Source of the DNA: Diospyros lotus
Lineage: Eukaryota; Streptophyta; Magnoliopsida; Ericales; Ebenaceae
Direction: 5' to 3'
DNA: 64,000 bases
Assembly: GCF_014633365.1 (NCBI RefSeq)
Contig: NC_068341.1
Coordinates: 124,001 to 188,000, forward strand
Position numbers and translations under genes: made by a program. Below, piece by piece: positions 11,557 to 23,556 of this stretch. The notes beneath the pieces are model-generated. The model searched no databases and was not told where the DNA came from. It saw only the letters and a list, made by a program, of their open reading frames with translations. The number at the start of each line of letters is the position of its first letter. Positions within the stretch are counted from its first letter, which is position 1.

Positions 11557-12798
11557 GGATTTCGAAAGATTGATCCTGAAAAATGGGAATTTGCAAATGA
11601 AGATTTCATGAAAGATCAAAAGCACCTACTGAAGAATATCCACCGCAGGAAACCCATACACAGCCATAGTCACCCTCAAGGTACCCCAGTTGACCCTGAA
11701 AGGGCGGCTTTTGAGGAAGAAATTGATAAGCTTTCCCGTGAGAAAGCTGCACTTGAGAATAGTGTTAACAGGTCCAGACAGCAGCAGTCTGCTGCAAAGC
11801 TTCAGTTGGAAGACTTCACTCAACGGGTAAATGGTATGGAGCAGAGGCAGGAGAATTTGCTGATCCATTTAGAGAAGGCAATTCAGAATCCTCGTTTCAT
11901 TGAACATCTCTCTCAGAAACTTGAAGCAATGGATTTTTCGGCATATAATAAGAAAAGACGCCTACCTCAAGTGGATAACTCCCAGCCAGTCTTAGAGAAC
12001 AGTTTTATCGATGACCATAGCAGTTCTAGGCCTGAGTTTGGGACTATTTTCGACCAAGATTTCTCAAATAAGCTAAGATTAGAGCTATCACCGGCTGTCT
12101 CAGATATTAACTTGATATCTCACAGCACACAGAGTTCCAATGAAGATGGGGGGAGTCCTCATAGGAGACTATCCGAGGGTCACCAAAAAGATGCACAGAT
12201 CAGAGCAAGCGGTCTTCTCTTCCCCCCTGAAACATTAGAGCTTTCAGACACTGGGACTTCTTTCATGCTTAAGATGGATTCAACTGTGCCAAATAAAACG
12301 GGAGGCAGTGAAAACCCAAGACTGCAGTCCTTGGAGTGTAGTTTGACTTCCAATGAAGAGGGTGATGGCCATATTTCCTGCCATTTAAATCTTACTCTGG
12401 CATCTTCACTGTTACAGACTGACAAATGTCAGTCTTCAGCTAGGATGCCACAACTAGGACGCGGGATTGGCAAATCTTCTGAGTCGAGGTCCAATTTCAA
12501 CGGAAAAGAGGCAGATTTTGGAGTTTCACCGAGGAACAAAGCATTCTCTGATGATGACACCAACGTGTCTTCATCACTAGAAGGACCAACCAATAATCAA
12601 GGACCTGCAACAACAACCCAGGCCCGAGTGAATGATGTGTTCTGGGAGCAGTTCCTAACTGAAAGACCGGGGTCTTTAGATACTGAAGAAGCTAGCTCTA
12701 GTTTTCGGGCAAACCCCTATGATGATCGAGGAGATAGAAGATTATCAGGCCATGGAACGTCAAGAAATGAAAAGGGCACGGAGAATCTCACTCTTTGA
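11557..12798 (+). CDS. HSFA5: Heat-shock transcription factor A5-like, last exon
   Basis: The exon opens phase 0 after the acceptor with GFRKIDPEKWEFANEDF, the C-terminal end of the HSF DNA-binding domain. The conserved HSF intron falls at exactly this point. Then come KDQKHLLKNIHRRKPIHSHS, a class-A oligomerisation coiled coil (HR-A/B, roughly 11700-11890) and a nuclear localisation signal NKKRRLP. Later blocks are FSNKLRLELSPAVSD and HISCHLNLTLAS, the AHA activation motif VNDVFWEQFLTERPGS, and a terminal NES-like ENLTL. These blocks and their order match HSFA5 rather than HSFA1, A2 or A4. The protein acts in the nucleus as a trimer on heat-shock elements; HSFA5 is known to modulate HSFA4. 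Exon 1 with most of the DNA-binding domain is missing from the window. The exon itself is intact to the TGA at 12796-12798. Confidence 0.93.
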   Translation, partial: GFRKIDPEKWEFANEDFMKDQKHLLKNIHRRKPIHSHSHPQGTPVDPERAAFEEEIDKLSREKAALENSVNRSRQQQSAAKLQLEDFTQRVNGMEQRQENLLIHLEKAIQNPRFIEHLSQKLEAMDFSAYNKKRRLPQVDNSQPVLENSFIDDHSSSRPEFGTIFDQDFSNKLRLELSPAVSDINLISHSTQSSNEDGGSPHRRLSEGHQKDAQIRASGLLFPPETLELSDTGTSFMLKMDSTVPNKTGGSENPRLQSLECSLTSNEEGDGHISCHLNLTLASSLLQTDKCQSSARMPQLGRGIGKSSESRSNFNGKEADFGVSPRNKAFSDDDTNVSSSLEGPTNNQGPATTTQARVNDVFWEQFLTERPGSLDTEEASSSFRANPYDDRGDRRLSGHGTSRNEKGTENLTL

Positions 12799-13130
12799 AA
12801 ATCAAAATTTCTGTTGAACGCAGTCGGCTTCGGAGGGCGTCTCCAGGTTCATGTTGTTTGTAACATAGATGTAATATCAGACCATCTGTTGGTCCAAAAG
12901 CTTTTGCTGTCAGCAGTTGTGCCCATTGTTTTTGGCAGCAGTTACCCTTCCTATACGAAAACTTGCACTGAATGCCATAATATGTTTCTTGGTTCTTTCT
13001 AATTTCCAAGAAAAAAGAGTTTGAAAGTATAATTAGTAACTCTGAATGTATTGACCTCAACTTGCTTGGAATTTCGTAACACAGTCAACAAATAAATTTT
13101 GCTTCCCTCTAAAACATGTTCCAATATTAT
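12799..13130 (+). terminator. 3' UTR and probable polyadenylation region of the HSFA5-like gene
   Basis: About 290 bases after the stop an AATAAA motif sits at 13091-13096 within a T-rich context. This is the likeliest polyadenylation signal. The exact cleavage site cannot be read from the sequence. Confidence 0.5.
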
Positions 13131-13145
13131 GCTTCAATTAATCAA

Positions 13146-13209
13146 ATGATACTCTGATAATAAGCGGCCACTAACATATGATACTCTGATAATAAACGGC
13201 CACTAACAT
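13146..13209. repeat. Tandem duplication, two 32-bp units
   Basis: The unit atgatactctgataataa plus gcggccactaacat is repeated head to tail at 13146 and 13178 with one mismatch. It probably arose by slippage. It lies downstream of the HSFA5 3' UTR. Confidence 0.85.
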
Positions 13210-13953
13210 ATGTACGATTCCCGATGAGTGCATTGTGCCATGGTTTCCATTTCCAAGAGGATTTGAGTGGTTCCAAATGAGATGCAAGAAAACAAAACAG
13301 AGAAGAAAAGGACCTTGAGCTTGATCCTTTTTCTATTTCCGTGACGAGGCGCCATTATATTGCTTCTTTTTGTGATCAACCAATTAATGGAGCTCCATGG
13401 CATTGATTGGGGTTGCACATGGCAATTTGTGGCTGTGTGTTTCCGTAGGCTGCTGGCTGCTGCTTATCCTTCCTAGGGCGGGGTTAAACTTATAGTAATG
13501 AGATGTTTTTTTCTTTTTCTTTTGTTTGCTGTCTGTCAAAAAGTGGAGTACCTACGGTGTCTGTTGACTGTTGTTGTATGCATGCCAAGTAGCCAAGTGG
13601 CCCAAATAATTCTTCCCCTTTGTTTGTTGTCTTTTTGGGCCCAAGTGAACGAGCGAGTGATGAGAGTACTTTCCCTGGACGACTGCTTGCATGCTTGCTT
13701 ATTATCTTCTTCTTCTTCATCGATCTACTCATGATCATCTATCTTTACGGGACTATTATGTTTGGTCTCCGTAATTTTGGTCTGGTAATGATAGAATAGA
13801 AAATTGATTAGTTTGATTTGGTTGGATTTGATGTGAGAATGTAAAACTAATCAGTTGCACAGTTTGTGTTGGTCGCGGACTGACTGCGATTGCCATTGGC
13901 CTCGCCAAGTCATAGGACAACCAGATCCGGGTGTTTGGAAGGTGAATTTTGAG
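13210..13953. other. Intergenic DNA between HSFA5 and Copia C, no gene seen
   Basis: Only short ORFs without recognisable domains occur on either strand. The right edge is the target duplication of Copia C. Confidence 0.6.
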
Positions 13954-13958
13954 GGGGT

Positions 13959-14162
13959 TATCCAACAGTAACGAGAAAGAGATAATAGCCTCATCAATCT
14001 CTTCATTAATCAAATCTTAACTTTAAATACTAAAATTAATTCATCATCTAATTACAAAAATGCCACTGTAGCATACAATATAACAAAACAAGCCAATACA
14101 ACAAAATTATATAGTAACAATACAATACAACAAAAAATACAATAATATAACAAATTCTAATA
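13959..14162 (-). repeat. 3' LTR of Copia C (204 bp)
   Basis: It aligns with the right LTR over most of its length and ends in the same aacaaattctaata. A purine-rich tract (TTGAGGGGGCA on the minus strand) abuts it at 14163-14173 as the polypurine tract. It is shorter than its partner because of small deletions. Confidence 0.88.
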
Positions 14163-14537
14163 TGCCCCCTCAAGAGGACCATGTATGTCAAGGATGGCCA
14201 TCTTGGATAAAACTGAAAATAGTTGAGCAACAGGTAAAACTTTAGTAAACACATCGACAAGTTGATGTTGAGTAAGTATAGGCATCAACTTAATAGTACC
14301 AACAATAATCTTCCCATAAACAAAATGACAATCCAAGTCAATGTGTTTTGTGCGCTCAAGGAAGATGAGATTAGTGGCAATGTGAATTATCGCCTAATTA
14401 TCACAAAAAAGAAAGGCAAAATCAGTAGAATTAAAATAAAATTCTAGCAACAATTAAGTGAGCCATACAAGCTCACTAGCAGTAGTAGCTAGAGCCCAGT
14501 ATTCTGCTTCAGTTGAGGAATGAGAGACGGTGCTCTG

Positions 14538-17152
14538 TGTAATACCCAAGAAATTGGAATTATTTGAGAATAAGTGTTTTATTAGAAAAATAAAATTTCG
14601 AGAAAGATTGGTATCTAAATAGCCTAAGAAAATGACCGAATCAACTAGAAGAAACGCCCGGGGGCTAAGATACCTAAGGAAATGGGCATATACCTATTGA
14701 GCATCTTGAGAAATGATTTTTAGCACCGAGAGAAATTGGATCAAAGACAATTTTCAATACAGGTTAGGATCAGACTAAAAAATCGAATTGTCCTAAGAGA
14801 CTTTGAAAAAGTCAACGAAACCCTTAAAAGAGTCAAATTGGGCCTAATAAACAACCCTTAAGTGGTTTTGAGGTGAAAGAAGGAGATTTTGCAAGCAAAG
14901 CATAAGTCCGGGCCAAAGTGTAATTTTTGAAATTTTTCGAGAGAAGTCGAAATAATGTATTTCCTAGAATCTCGGGGGGTCAAACAAGAAATTTAGAACG
15001 TAAGGGTCTCAACAGTAATGTTGGAAAACCCAGGGGCCATGTGGAAAGGGCCAAAATGCAATTCAAAAATAAGATGGGGGTGATAGTGTAATTTTCAAAA
15101 AAAAAGCTTGGAAGCCATGGCCGACCAAACTTCATCCCATCACTGAAATCAGCTATGGGAGACTCGAGAAAGTGGCAAGGGACCTCGGGGCAAGGCCCTA
15201 GAACCAATTTTGGCCGATAATCGGCCTTGGCATGGTCAAAGACGGCCAAACTTTTCTGCCGAAAGTGGCCAGAAAGTTTGTCTTTTAAATCGAGTTGTTG
15301 GGTTGCTTTCGGTGGGTTTTGGACCGACTTGGGACAGGTAGAGACACCTAAGGGATTGGATTAAGCAGCCAAGGGGGTTTCGATGATCGAATTTGGTTAT
15401 AAATAGAGCTAGAGCGACTGAGGGTTTCAAAAAGTTGGAGCTTCAAATCAAGGGTGTTATCGAACGAATTGGGGTTTCAAACCATAGGGCTTTTGTTGCC
15501 CATGGCCTGAGGATGACTTCTAGAGTGTTAGAAGCGTTTTGGTTGAGGTTTAATGGCGTTCCTAAGCTCACCGGAGTAAGAAGATGGTCAGTCGATCTGA
15601 AGCTTTGGGCCGCCAGTTGACAACCTTCTGGTGGTCCTTTCAAGCTTCAAGATAGGCCATGTTGATCGATTATAAGAGGAGAACCAAATGGTGGAGGAAC
15701 CCAGCATCTCCAATGTGCTGTTGTCAGAGAACAAGGCCAGAGTATGGCCTTCACGCACGGCTTTCATGCCCAGATGCCACGTGCGGGGTGTGGAGCCGAG
15801 TACGTGCTTGGGAAAATGTGAGAAAAATCATAAAATTCATAGAAAATTGTGTTCTCGAGGGTTATGCAAAATTTTTGGGTGGTTGCTTTTTGGTTTCTCA
15901 TTTTTTGCAACGATTAGCCTCGTTTTGCGTGCAAAAGAAGCTTTGGGGTAAGTTCTGGAATTTTCTTTTGAAGTTCTTAGAATATGATGAATTGTTGTGA
16001 AAAAAGATTGGAGAAAATAGCTAAAAAGATATTTATTTAGAATTTTAGAAGCCAAAATGGGAGAAAAATGAAGAAAAATGTGAAGAAATTGGAGTATTGA
16101 TATATTACGTGATAAATATGTTTTATAAGATTGTTGTGCTCGAAGATTTGTGATTTTTGCAACTTTTGAGGTTAGCACAAAAATCAAGGTCGGGCACGCA
16201 AATCGAGGCGATGCACATTTTTTAAGGTATTCCGAACTTCATGCTAAAGCTGAGTGGTTTTGTCCTAAGAACCTATATATGACATGTTTTCTTTATTATG
16301 CATGATATTTATTGAAATTATGATTATTTTGTCATATTGTATGGAAAGTCGTAATTTTTACATGGCACGATATTTTTGGTATATTGATACTCGTGCATGA
16401 GATTGGGATGTCACCCTAATAGTGTAGTCGTAATTCCCCAATGACAAATGATGGAACAACGTTAGGATTATCCTGAAAGTAGGTCGGGATTCTGCTTAGG
16501 GTTCCGTGTTAGGCTGTGGGCCAAGGAAGTTACACTAGGGCATATAATTGTTCATGTTATTACATTATGCATTCATGTATCATGTTTCTAAACCCTTATT
16601 AGAAAATTCATCTTCTAATTGGGTTATGCCCCTCGAACATTCAAACATTTCAATTATGATTTGTAATTATGGCAAGGGGATGATTGAGATGTAACGGCAC
16701 GTGATGACGTGACCGATGGATTCGGTGAGTTGTTCTGGTATATGCTTCTTCGTGAGGATTCAAGATATGTTTTTAGTCATGTTTAGAAAATTATACTATA
16801 TTAATGATCAAGTATAATTGTTACGGTTTAATGTATTTTTGAGGCATCATTAGATTGTATCTAAGGTGCTTAGTAGTTATTTCAAGAAATAAGTCTCCAT
16901 GTATTTAAGTATTTGATGATACGATGGTATAGATTCTTGTGTTATGATTGAAGTAAATTCGGTTATATACTATATCAGGTTTCGATTATTGCTTCCGTAT
17001 TTATGATGATTATCTCTCTCACCTTATTGATTCTTATTTTGAGAAGGTAGAATGAAATTGTCAGGAAATTATTAAATTGAGTTTATGTAAAAAAAAAAAA
17101 AAATCTCAAAATTTTTAAGTTATTTAACGCTTGGGAAAAGCGGGGCGTTACA
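14538..17152 (+). mobile_element. Solo LTR 1 of a long-LTR family (2615 bp)
   Basis: It starts TGTAATACCCAAG, ends GCGGGGCGTTACA and is flanked by an exact 5-bp duplication, ctctg, at 14533-14537 and 17153-17157. No gag or pol sequence occurs inside. A TATA box (TATAAATAG, 15398-15406), 860 bases from the start, sets the orientation as plus. Two relatives (17975-20395 and 34508-37050) share the ends, the TATA position and the later motif gggttatgcccc. LTRs this long are seen in some Gypsy lineages, but the family cannot be fixed without internal sequence. Confidence 0.92.
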
Positions 17153-17974
17153 CTCTGCTTCTTAGCTCTCCAAAAAACCAAAAAATCCCCAAGAAAAATA
17201 CAGAAGCTAGTAATGGACTTTCGTGAGTTCAAACAGGAACCCCAGTCAGCATCAGAAAAAACTCTAAGTTAAAAAGAAGAATGAATTGAAAAAAATCAAC
17301 CTTGACCTGGAAATGATTTAAGATATTCTAGAAGATGATGTGCCACATCTAAATGAGGTTGTCTAGGCTAAAATACAAATTGACTCAACTTATATACAAC
17401 AAAAGTGATATCCGGTCGAGATATAGTAAGATACAACAGTCCACCAATTAGTCTTCTATACAGAAAATGATCATTTAATAATTCTCCCTCAAATGCACAC
17501 AACTTAGAATTAGGAAGCATAGGTAATGATGCTAGCTTACAAGAAAGAAAACTCGTATCTTCAAGAAGTTGCAGTATTGTATAATGTCTTTGAGATAGAA
17601 AAATACCTTTAGAAGACTGACCTATCTCCAATCCTAGAAAATATTCCAACCAGCTAAGATCTTTCAATTTAAAATGGTTATGAAGAAATACATTTAAAGA
17701 TTCTATGGTTACAACATAAGGACCAATAAGTATTATATTATCAACATAAACAAAAAGTGCCACAAATGAATTGCTAATGCCCTTAATGAACAAGGAATAG
17801 TTAGATAAAGATTAATAGAAACCATTCTTGACAAGTACATAAGAGAATTTCAAAAACCACTACCAAGAAGCTTGTTTTAAACCATATATTAACTTGTGAA
17901 GTTTATATACTAACCTCTTCCCCTGAGCTAAAACACGAGTTTGAGGCTGATAACTAGGAGAAAGATTCATATAC

Positions 17975-20395
17975 TGTAATACCCAGGAAGTTATTAAGAG
18001 TATAAATGATTTTTAAGGAAGGGTATAACTGGAATTAGCAAAAGAATAAGGCTATATGGCATATTAACGCAGTTTTAGACGATCAAATCAATCGGAGGGA
18101 GTAACCCGGACCTTAGATAGCTAAATAAAATTGTACAGTATCGACAAGTGATTCGAATTATGATTTTTAGTGATGAAAGAAGTGGGATCGGGAACAGTTT
18201 TCGGTACAGCTGTCGATCGGGCTGAGAAAACCGAATCGACGTAGGAAACGTCTAGAAGATCAACGGAGCGCGTCAAGGACTATTATTTAATGTGTAGAAC
18301 AACCCTTAAGCGATTTCGGGTTGAATCAAATGGATTTAAGGTCAATTTGACCAATCGGGCCTAAGTGCAATTTTCTAATTTTACCCGAGGGAGGTCAAAA
18401 CGGTAATTTTTCAGGAGTTTCGAGGGTCTAATGAGATGTACTAAACTTGCGGGACATGGTGATATAATTGGATTTATTAGGAGTGTTAAGGAAGGGGCCA
18501 AATTGAGAATTGATGAAATCAGGAGGGCTAAAGTGCAAATTAACAAAAGCTGCACAGTGTGAACGCAAGAAGGATTTCGGCCGCCGCCTTCCGCCGCACG
18601 TGGAGGTCGTTTCAGGCGATGGGACGGCCGAGGGTGGTTCGGGGGAGGTAGTATCCGGCGCTAGAAAGCTTGTAAGCCAAGCCTCGGTCGCTGATTGGCC
18701 GGAAATGGGCCGGAGGTTCGCTATAAAAACCTAGGTTTTGGCCGAAAATTAACATTCAAATTTCTCGCGATGGGGAGCAAATCGAAGGGAGTGGTTAAGG
18801 GGCTTTTGCTCCTTACATCGATTAGAAGGGTTCTGGAGCATTTGGAGCATTTTCGTCAAGGTTTGGAGGCTGTTCGAAGAAGCAAGGCGGTCCGCCTCGC
18901 CGGACCTGCAACTGGCCGTTTGGGCCATTTTTCGGCGAGCTTTCGGCCTAAAAATGGTGCCGTTGGGATCGACTCACCGAGGGCTTGAAGGGGGTGTGCT
19001 CAGATCGGTCATCGGAGGGGTTGTCGCCGGCGGGTCTTGAGGAAGAAGACGACGCGCGTGGCTGCACGCGCCAGCCTCCACGCGCAGCCACGCGCAGGGC
19101 GCGTGAGAGCGCGTGCGAAGGGCTATTTTGGTAATTTTAATTCCAATATTTTTATTTAATTATTCTAGGAATTATTGTGTTGAAATATTTCGGAAAATAG
19201 TTGAAGAAATAATTATTTTGGAATTAACGAGGAGAAAGTTGGGAGAAAATAGAGAAAATTATGGAAAATTGAGGAAAATGAATTTTAATGCTTCCTTAAT
19301 TAAATATGGTGTTTAGGAAGTATTATGGCTTGAGGTTGAGTATAAGTTCAAACATTTGGGATTTGGCACGCAAATCGAGGCGCTACAAGAGGATCGAGGC
19401 GATCTGAATACATTCAAGGTGAGTGGTTTGATTCCAACTTTTCCTTGTCTTGGAAGTGTTTTTAGGTGCTTGTGGTGGGTTCTAGTGAGCGGTTATACCC
19501 TCCTAGACATAGATTGTTTTACAAGGCTTTTGCTTATGATCATTATGTCGATATTTGCTACATTGCAATAACTGTTTTATTTTAAAATGTTGGTGCATGG
19601 CGTGTAAATTTTCATATCATTTAATTGCATCGTTGGGTCCGTATGGGGCGGGATGGGGTCTACTTGAGGTTGGGACAATGTTAATCCAGGTGAACGGGTG
19701 TCACACTGGGGCACTCGAGGGAACAATGTTAAACCAGGTGAACGGGTGTCACGACGGTGCACTCGAGGGATTAACATTAGACCAGGTGAACGGGTGTTAC
19801 AGTGGGGCATTCGAGGGATTAAGTATGTCAAGGTGATATCTCGAGTTAGACGTGTCTTGCATATTTACGTTTGACTGAGTATGCCATGCTCGTGTGTCTC
19901 TCATGCATTGTATGAACTGTTTTATGCCGTCACTTAGATGTTTATCATCTAACTTGGGCTATGCCCCTGGAACGTTTAATGTTCCAACCAGGAACTGCTG
20001 CGGGGGCAAGGATGTGGCCGGTTGAGGGCCAATGGTGCTTAGTTTGTTAAGTCGTTGTAACGTTTGGAGGATTTAATATGCATTTCAGGTTGTAAATGAA
20101 TAGTTGTATAATAGCAATTTTATCATTTGATCTGTATTACGTATTTTGCTATGGAAATACAATGTAAGAACTATGGTGTTTTGGTATTAGTGTATCCGCT
20201 GCGTTATATTAAGACTCGTTTAGTTTAAGATTATTGATCTTGATAGTTAAACGGGCAAGACTGGGGTTCGCGGGATTTGTTTCTGCATGTGAAGATTGTT
20301 CTTGAAATACCGCACGTGTTTAACTTAAAGAAAAAAAAAAAAGAAATCCCGGGAATACCCTTATAGTGACACGCCTGGCGAGACGGGGTGTTACA
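17975..20395 (+). mobile_element. Solo LTR 2 of the long-LTR family (2421 bp)
   Basis: It begins TGTAATACCCAGG, ends GGGGTGTTACA and has an exact duplication, tatac, at 17970-17974 and 20396-20400. The TATA box (TATAAAA) is at 18722-18728, 747 bases in. It is GC-richer than its relatives between 18550 and 19110. It interrupts the reverse-transcriptase domain of Copia C. Confidence 0.92.
19674..19817 (+). repeat. Three 48-bp tandem repeats inside solo LTR 2
   Basis: The core ccaggtgaacgggtgt recurs at 19686, 19734 and 19782, exactly 48 bases apart, each followed by a cactcgaggg-like block. A 48-base period keeps a reading frame open by chance, which explains small ORFs here on both strands. 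Confidence 0.9.
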
Positions 20396-22128
20396 TATAC
20401 ACTTCCTCAAAAATATCCCTGTTCAGAAATGCATTATTAATATCAAGCTGGATGAGGGACTAATTATGAATGGCAACAAATGCAAGTAAAACCTTAACAT
20501 TAACCATTTTAGCAACCGGGGAAAATGTGTCAAAGAAATCCAGGCCTTCTTGTTGAGTATATCTTTTGGCCACTAAACAAGCTTTGTAACATTCTATAGT
20601 GCCATCTGATTTATATTTAATTTTGTAAACCCACTTGCAACTAATTGAATGTTTGGTAGGTGGAAGGGTGGTGACAAACCAAGTTTTATTTTGGTGCATG
20701 GCCTCAATTTCAGCATCCATAGCAGTCTGCCAATGAGAATATTAGACAACCTGATGATAATATTGGGGTTCAAATGTAGAAGACACAGTAAGAATGAAAG
20801 AACTATGGGATGTAGAAAGGTTATCATAAGAGATGTAATGATCCAATGGATAAGGTATTTTAATTGGAGAAGAAGACTAGTTTGTTAAGAGATTAAAATG
20901 AAAATCACAAAGATATAAGGGGGTTTTGATTACCCAAATTGATCTACGGGCGGGATTAGAAATCACAACTGGGGCATTATCAGAGGGACTAACAGGAGAA
21001 ACTAATTCAAAATTGCTAGATGAAGCATCAAGTATAACATCATAATAAGGTATAAAAGCATGTGGTCGCAAAGAATGGCAAGACAAATCATGGGTAGGTT
21101 TGGGTAAAACAAAATCTGGGAAAGGATCCAACACCTTACCAACTGTAGTAACAGAATGAAAAAGGAAAAGATGCTCATGAAAGACAACATCCAGAGATAT
21201 GAGCACAATCTTAGTGGTAAGATCATAAAACTTATGCCCTTTGATGCCTGGAGGATACCCAATAAAAGCACAAACTTTTGCTCGAGGATGAGTTTTTTTC
21301 TACGAGATGGTAAAGTAGAGGCAAAACATAAGCATCCAAATACCTTAAAAGAGACATAATCCACAAGAGTATGACACAACCTTTCATACGAGGATTGATG
21401 ATGTAAAATAGATGCAGGTGTCCTATTAATCAGAAAAGTGGCAGTCAACACACATTCATCCCAAAATTTAATAGGCACCCGAGATTGAAAATATAAAGCC
21501 CTGGCCATATTAAGAAGATGTTGATGCTTACATTCAATTACGGAGTTTTGTTCTGGTCTTTCGACACAAGAAAATTGGTGGATAACACTTTTAGAGGCAA
21601 AAAAATCAATAAACATCAATTTAGGGGTGTTATTAGATCTAAACTTCTTTATCACTATACTAAACTGAGTTTCAACCATAGAAAAAAAATTGGGAATTAT
21701 GGCCCCTAGCATCAGATTTTTGCCGCATAAGAAACACCTATGTAAAACGTGTACAATCATCAACAAGTGTTAGAAAATATCAATGACCAGACTCAGTTGA
21801 AACATGATATGGGCCCCATGTATCATAGTAAACAAGATCAAATGCATTTTTGGACAAATGATTATTTGAAGTAAAAGATAGCCTCCACTATTTAGCCAAA
21901 GGACAAACTAGACAGGGATCAGATTCTGTTCTTTTATTAGTAGCAAGACATTTCAACAAACCATTCAACTTGTCCAATTTTTCATACGAAATATGTCATA
22001 GCCTATTATGCCAAGTATTTCTTCTAACTACTACATTAGCTATTGTAGCAGCATCTTTACATGTCCCATTTTTATCACTAAAAGAATACAAACCAACATC
22101 ATGTTAGGTTTGAATAACAATGGCATCA

Positions 22129-23556
22129 ACACCAAGAGGGGGTGAATTTGGTTGTTTTTAAAAATTGATTGAACTTGAAAATCCTTTTGATGAAAAATGA
22201 GATTTTAGTGTAAGTGATGATTAATGAAATGCTTAGAATAATAAATGAAACAAAGAGCACAAACAAATAAGAAACACAACGATATATAGTGGTTCGGTTT
22301 AAACCAAGCCTAATCCACTACTTTAGCTCCTCACTAAGGATTTTTCAATCAATCTACTAAAAACATCATATCTCTGCGGATAGACAATTTAGCAACAAGC
22401 TAGAAAATTACAACCTCTTGCTTAAACAAGCAAGCCCTCTAGCAATAACCTACGTATTTCAACCCCTTATTTCAATAAGCAAGTTCTTTAGCACAACAAC
22501 TTAGGAATCAAAATCCTCTTACGAGCAATGCAGTCCCTCTAGCAAAACAAGTTAGGAAAAATACAAAGAGATACAAAATAAGAGAGGATCTGAAAAACAA
22601 TATTCTCAATTACAAATTCTCTCAAAAATAAAGACAAGGTTTGATAATGAATTTAACAAAATGAATACAAAGCCTTGGAGAGAAACTAAATATACCAATG
22701 AAGCATAATAATGAGTTTAACACTTGAGAGCTTGTAATGTAATCTCTTGGTTGATTTGAATCACCCATTTGTCTTATATTTAGAGTGTCATGAGAGCTCA
22801 TTCACGAATCTTGTCGTTAACAGTGGAAAAACCACTTTGAGTGAGTGAAAAAACTAGTCGTTGGGGGTTTCTACAACACAAACGGTCGACAGATGCAAGG
22901 CATCGGTCGACACATTAGTAAAAATTTAAAATCCAATCGACAAATCATTTGAAACTGCCGACAGTTCCTTGTGCAAGTATTCTACCGGTCGACAAATGCA
23001 TATGCATCGGTCGACAAATGGCTTGCTCACCATAGAAGCATCAAGGATTGGCATTCTGCCAGTCGACAGATTCATAAAAAATATAAAGTCAATTGACAGA
23101 TGATGAGGTATTTGTTGACAGATGAAACCATCCTTCAGGACGTGCATACATTATAACTTATTTATATTTCTTTAGTTTAAGTAAATGGAAGATAAAATAT
23201 AAATAAAATAAAATGACTTATTTCGAAATATGAGATTAACATAAATGATTTTTCATATTTTTCATCAAAGACATTTATGTTCTAGTTTGTCTTTTGTCTT
23301 AGAATAACTTTAGCTCTATGTTGACCAACGACTTCAAAGCTAATTTGAAAATCATTTTAAGAGATTCTTTTAGACTAAATACTTGAATTTGTAAATCTCC
23401 AACTAATATAGAAAAACATAAATTATTTTGGTTTTCATTTTAACCAAGCACTTGAAATTGATTTTTGTTGAAAACCATAAACTTAACTCATGACTTGGGG
23501 ATCAAAACCATTTGTTTGTTTTTTTCATCATCAAAACTAAATACAAGAGTAAAACA
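22129..23556 (-). mobile_element. Solo LTR of a SIRE-like Copia element, about 1.43 kb
   Basis: It splits the pre-integrase frame of Copia C between GLYVIDV and DAIVIQT. The minus strand ends in the CACCCCCTCTTGGTGT-type U5 end and starts near TGTTTTACTCTTGTATTTAG, both usual for SIRE/Maximus Copia LTRs. A catca direct repeat (22124-22128 and 23555-23559) may be the target duplication, but the right side is ambiguous because catca occurs twice. No internal genes are present. Confidence 0.78.
22885..23125. repeat. Dispersed GTCGACAGATGC-type motif array in the SIRE-like solo LTR
   Basis: At least six close copies of ggtcgaca(g/a)atgc and several weaker ones occur within 240 bases, in places as palindrome-like pairs (atgcatatgcat between two copies). 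Such motifs recur in LTRs of this Copia group. Confidence 0.7.

Noticed and set aside
15659..16187. Overlapping ORFs on both strands near 15.7-16.2 kb
   Set aside because: They lie within solo LTR 1, have no domain, and are not kept open in the other two copies of the LTR.
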